Source: CAZSNT01 sp964607765 (GTDB lineage: Bacteria > Verrucomicrobiota > Lentisphaeria > Oligosphaerales > JABHEG01). Taken from it: a DNA stretch of 23,664 bases. Position 1 is the stretch's first letter; each line of letters begins with the position of its first letter. The translations under genes were made by a program, and so were the position numbers. The stretch covers positions 1 to 23,664 of the forward strand of contig CAZSNT010000157.1 of assembly GCA_964607765.1 (NCBI GenBank), given 5' to 3'. The notes below the pieces were generated by a model, which saw only the letters and a list, made by a program, of their open reading frames with translations, was not told the origin of the DNA and made no database searches. Positions 23,432 through 23,664 of this stretch are shown piece by piece.

Positions 23432-23604
23432 CCCACGATCTTGTGTCGTGGGTGAATCAGGTCAGACAGAACGAGCCGAACGCCCCGCCCCATTCCGCCT
23501 TGCCCCGGGCCGACGCCCGGGCAAGGCGGAATGGGGCGGGCTGGGGTGGGGTTCGCCTCTGTCATCCCGTCTGATCTGATTCACCCACGACGCAAGGTCG
23601 TGGG
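23432..23604. repeat. 173-bp nested palindrome (REPIN/MITE-like)
   Basis: The outer arms 23432-23467 and 23569-23604 are inverted copies (33 of 36 identical). Each arm contains its own small hairpin, CCCACGA-7-TCGTGGG, at 23432-23452 and 23584-23604. The centre is a near-perfect stem, 23484-23510 against 23515-23540, with one bulged C and a CGAC loop. The segments between are unpaired or weakly paired. There is no U-tract after the stem. It begins 3 bases after the sulfatase stop. Paired small hairpins facing each other recall REP doublets (REPINs) or a miniature inverted-repeat element; bidirectional termination is possible as well. The last 60 bases of the window show nothing further. Confidence 0.8.
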
Positions 23605-23664
23605 GGTCTGCTGCAGACCTGCCGCCTGGTCTGGGTTCAGCGACGGCGCGGCCGGGGGCCACGG

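Noticed and set aside
23484..23540. Simple intrinsic terminator for the second sulfatase
   Set aside because: The central stem is strong but is followed by a G-rich stretch, not a T-run, and it is embedded in larger symmetric arms; termination is possible but does not explain the whole structure.

Overview
The window looks like a high-GC genome of the Planctomycetota-Verrucomicrobiota-Lentisphaerota/Kiritimatiellota (PVC) type. The reasons are indirect: FGly-type sulfatases, secreted PQQ-like beta-propellers starting with the 'WxQWRG' pattern, a secreted FG-GAP propeller, a SASA/DUF303 esterase, and an NPCBM protein fused to a hydrazine-synthase-alpha-like propeller with CxxCH haem motifs. 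I saw no rRNA, tRNA, CRISPR array or intact transposase. No phylum can be fixed from the sequence alone.

Left arm (1-5.5 kb) is an accessory mosaic. It holds small or broken reading frames (a C-terminal remnant at 25-162, a short ORF with seven F-L/S-G repeats, a DUF4258-like remnant), a YhbS-like GNAT acetyltransferase, a secreted sulfatase of intermediate GC, and then two clearly AT-rich genes: a Firmicutes-like GNAT acetyltransferase and a secreted PQQ-like propeller. A short dioxygenase-like remnant lies just beyond. Sampled composition moves from about 50% GC in the sulfatase to about 30-35% in the two AT-rich genes, then to well above 60% from about 5.5 kb on.

Middle (5.9-15.3 kb, plus strand) is one co-directional block of four large exported proteins: a seven-motif FG-GAP propeller, a 1300-residue protein with a methyltransferase fold plus PQQ-like propellers, a SASA esterase, and an NPCBM/HzsA-like protein with two haem c sites. 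The last two genes overlap by ATGA. Together they suggest an envelope or extracellular system for carbohydrate recognition, de-esterification and possibly redox chemistry. The substrate cannot be read from the sequence.

Right arm (15.3-21.6 kb) is mostly minus strand and lipid- or envelope-themed. A tandem CDP-alcohol phosphatidyltransferase (PgsA-like half plus PssA-like half) is ATGA-coupled to a Memo-AMMECR1 fusion carrying an N-terminal export or anchor segment. A BtpA-family TIM barrel is divergent from this pair. Next come a PIG-L/LmbE deacetylase and a cardiolipin-synthase-like PLD protein, separated by a 146-bp imperfect inverted repeat. The window closes with a second sulfatase without a signal peptide, followed 3 bases after its stop by a 173-bp nested palindrome that looks like a REPIN/MITE-type element.

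The least ordinary items are the Memo-AMMECR1 fusion coupled to a two-headed phospholipid synthase, the exported methyltransferase-propeller protein, and the two palindromic elements.
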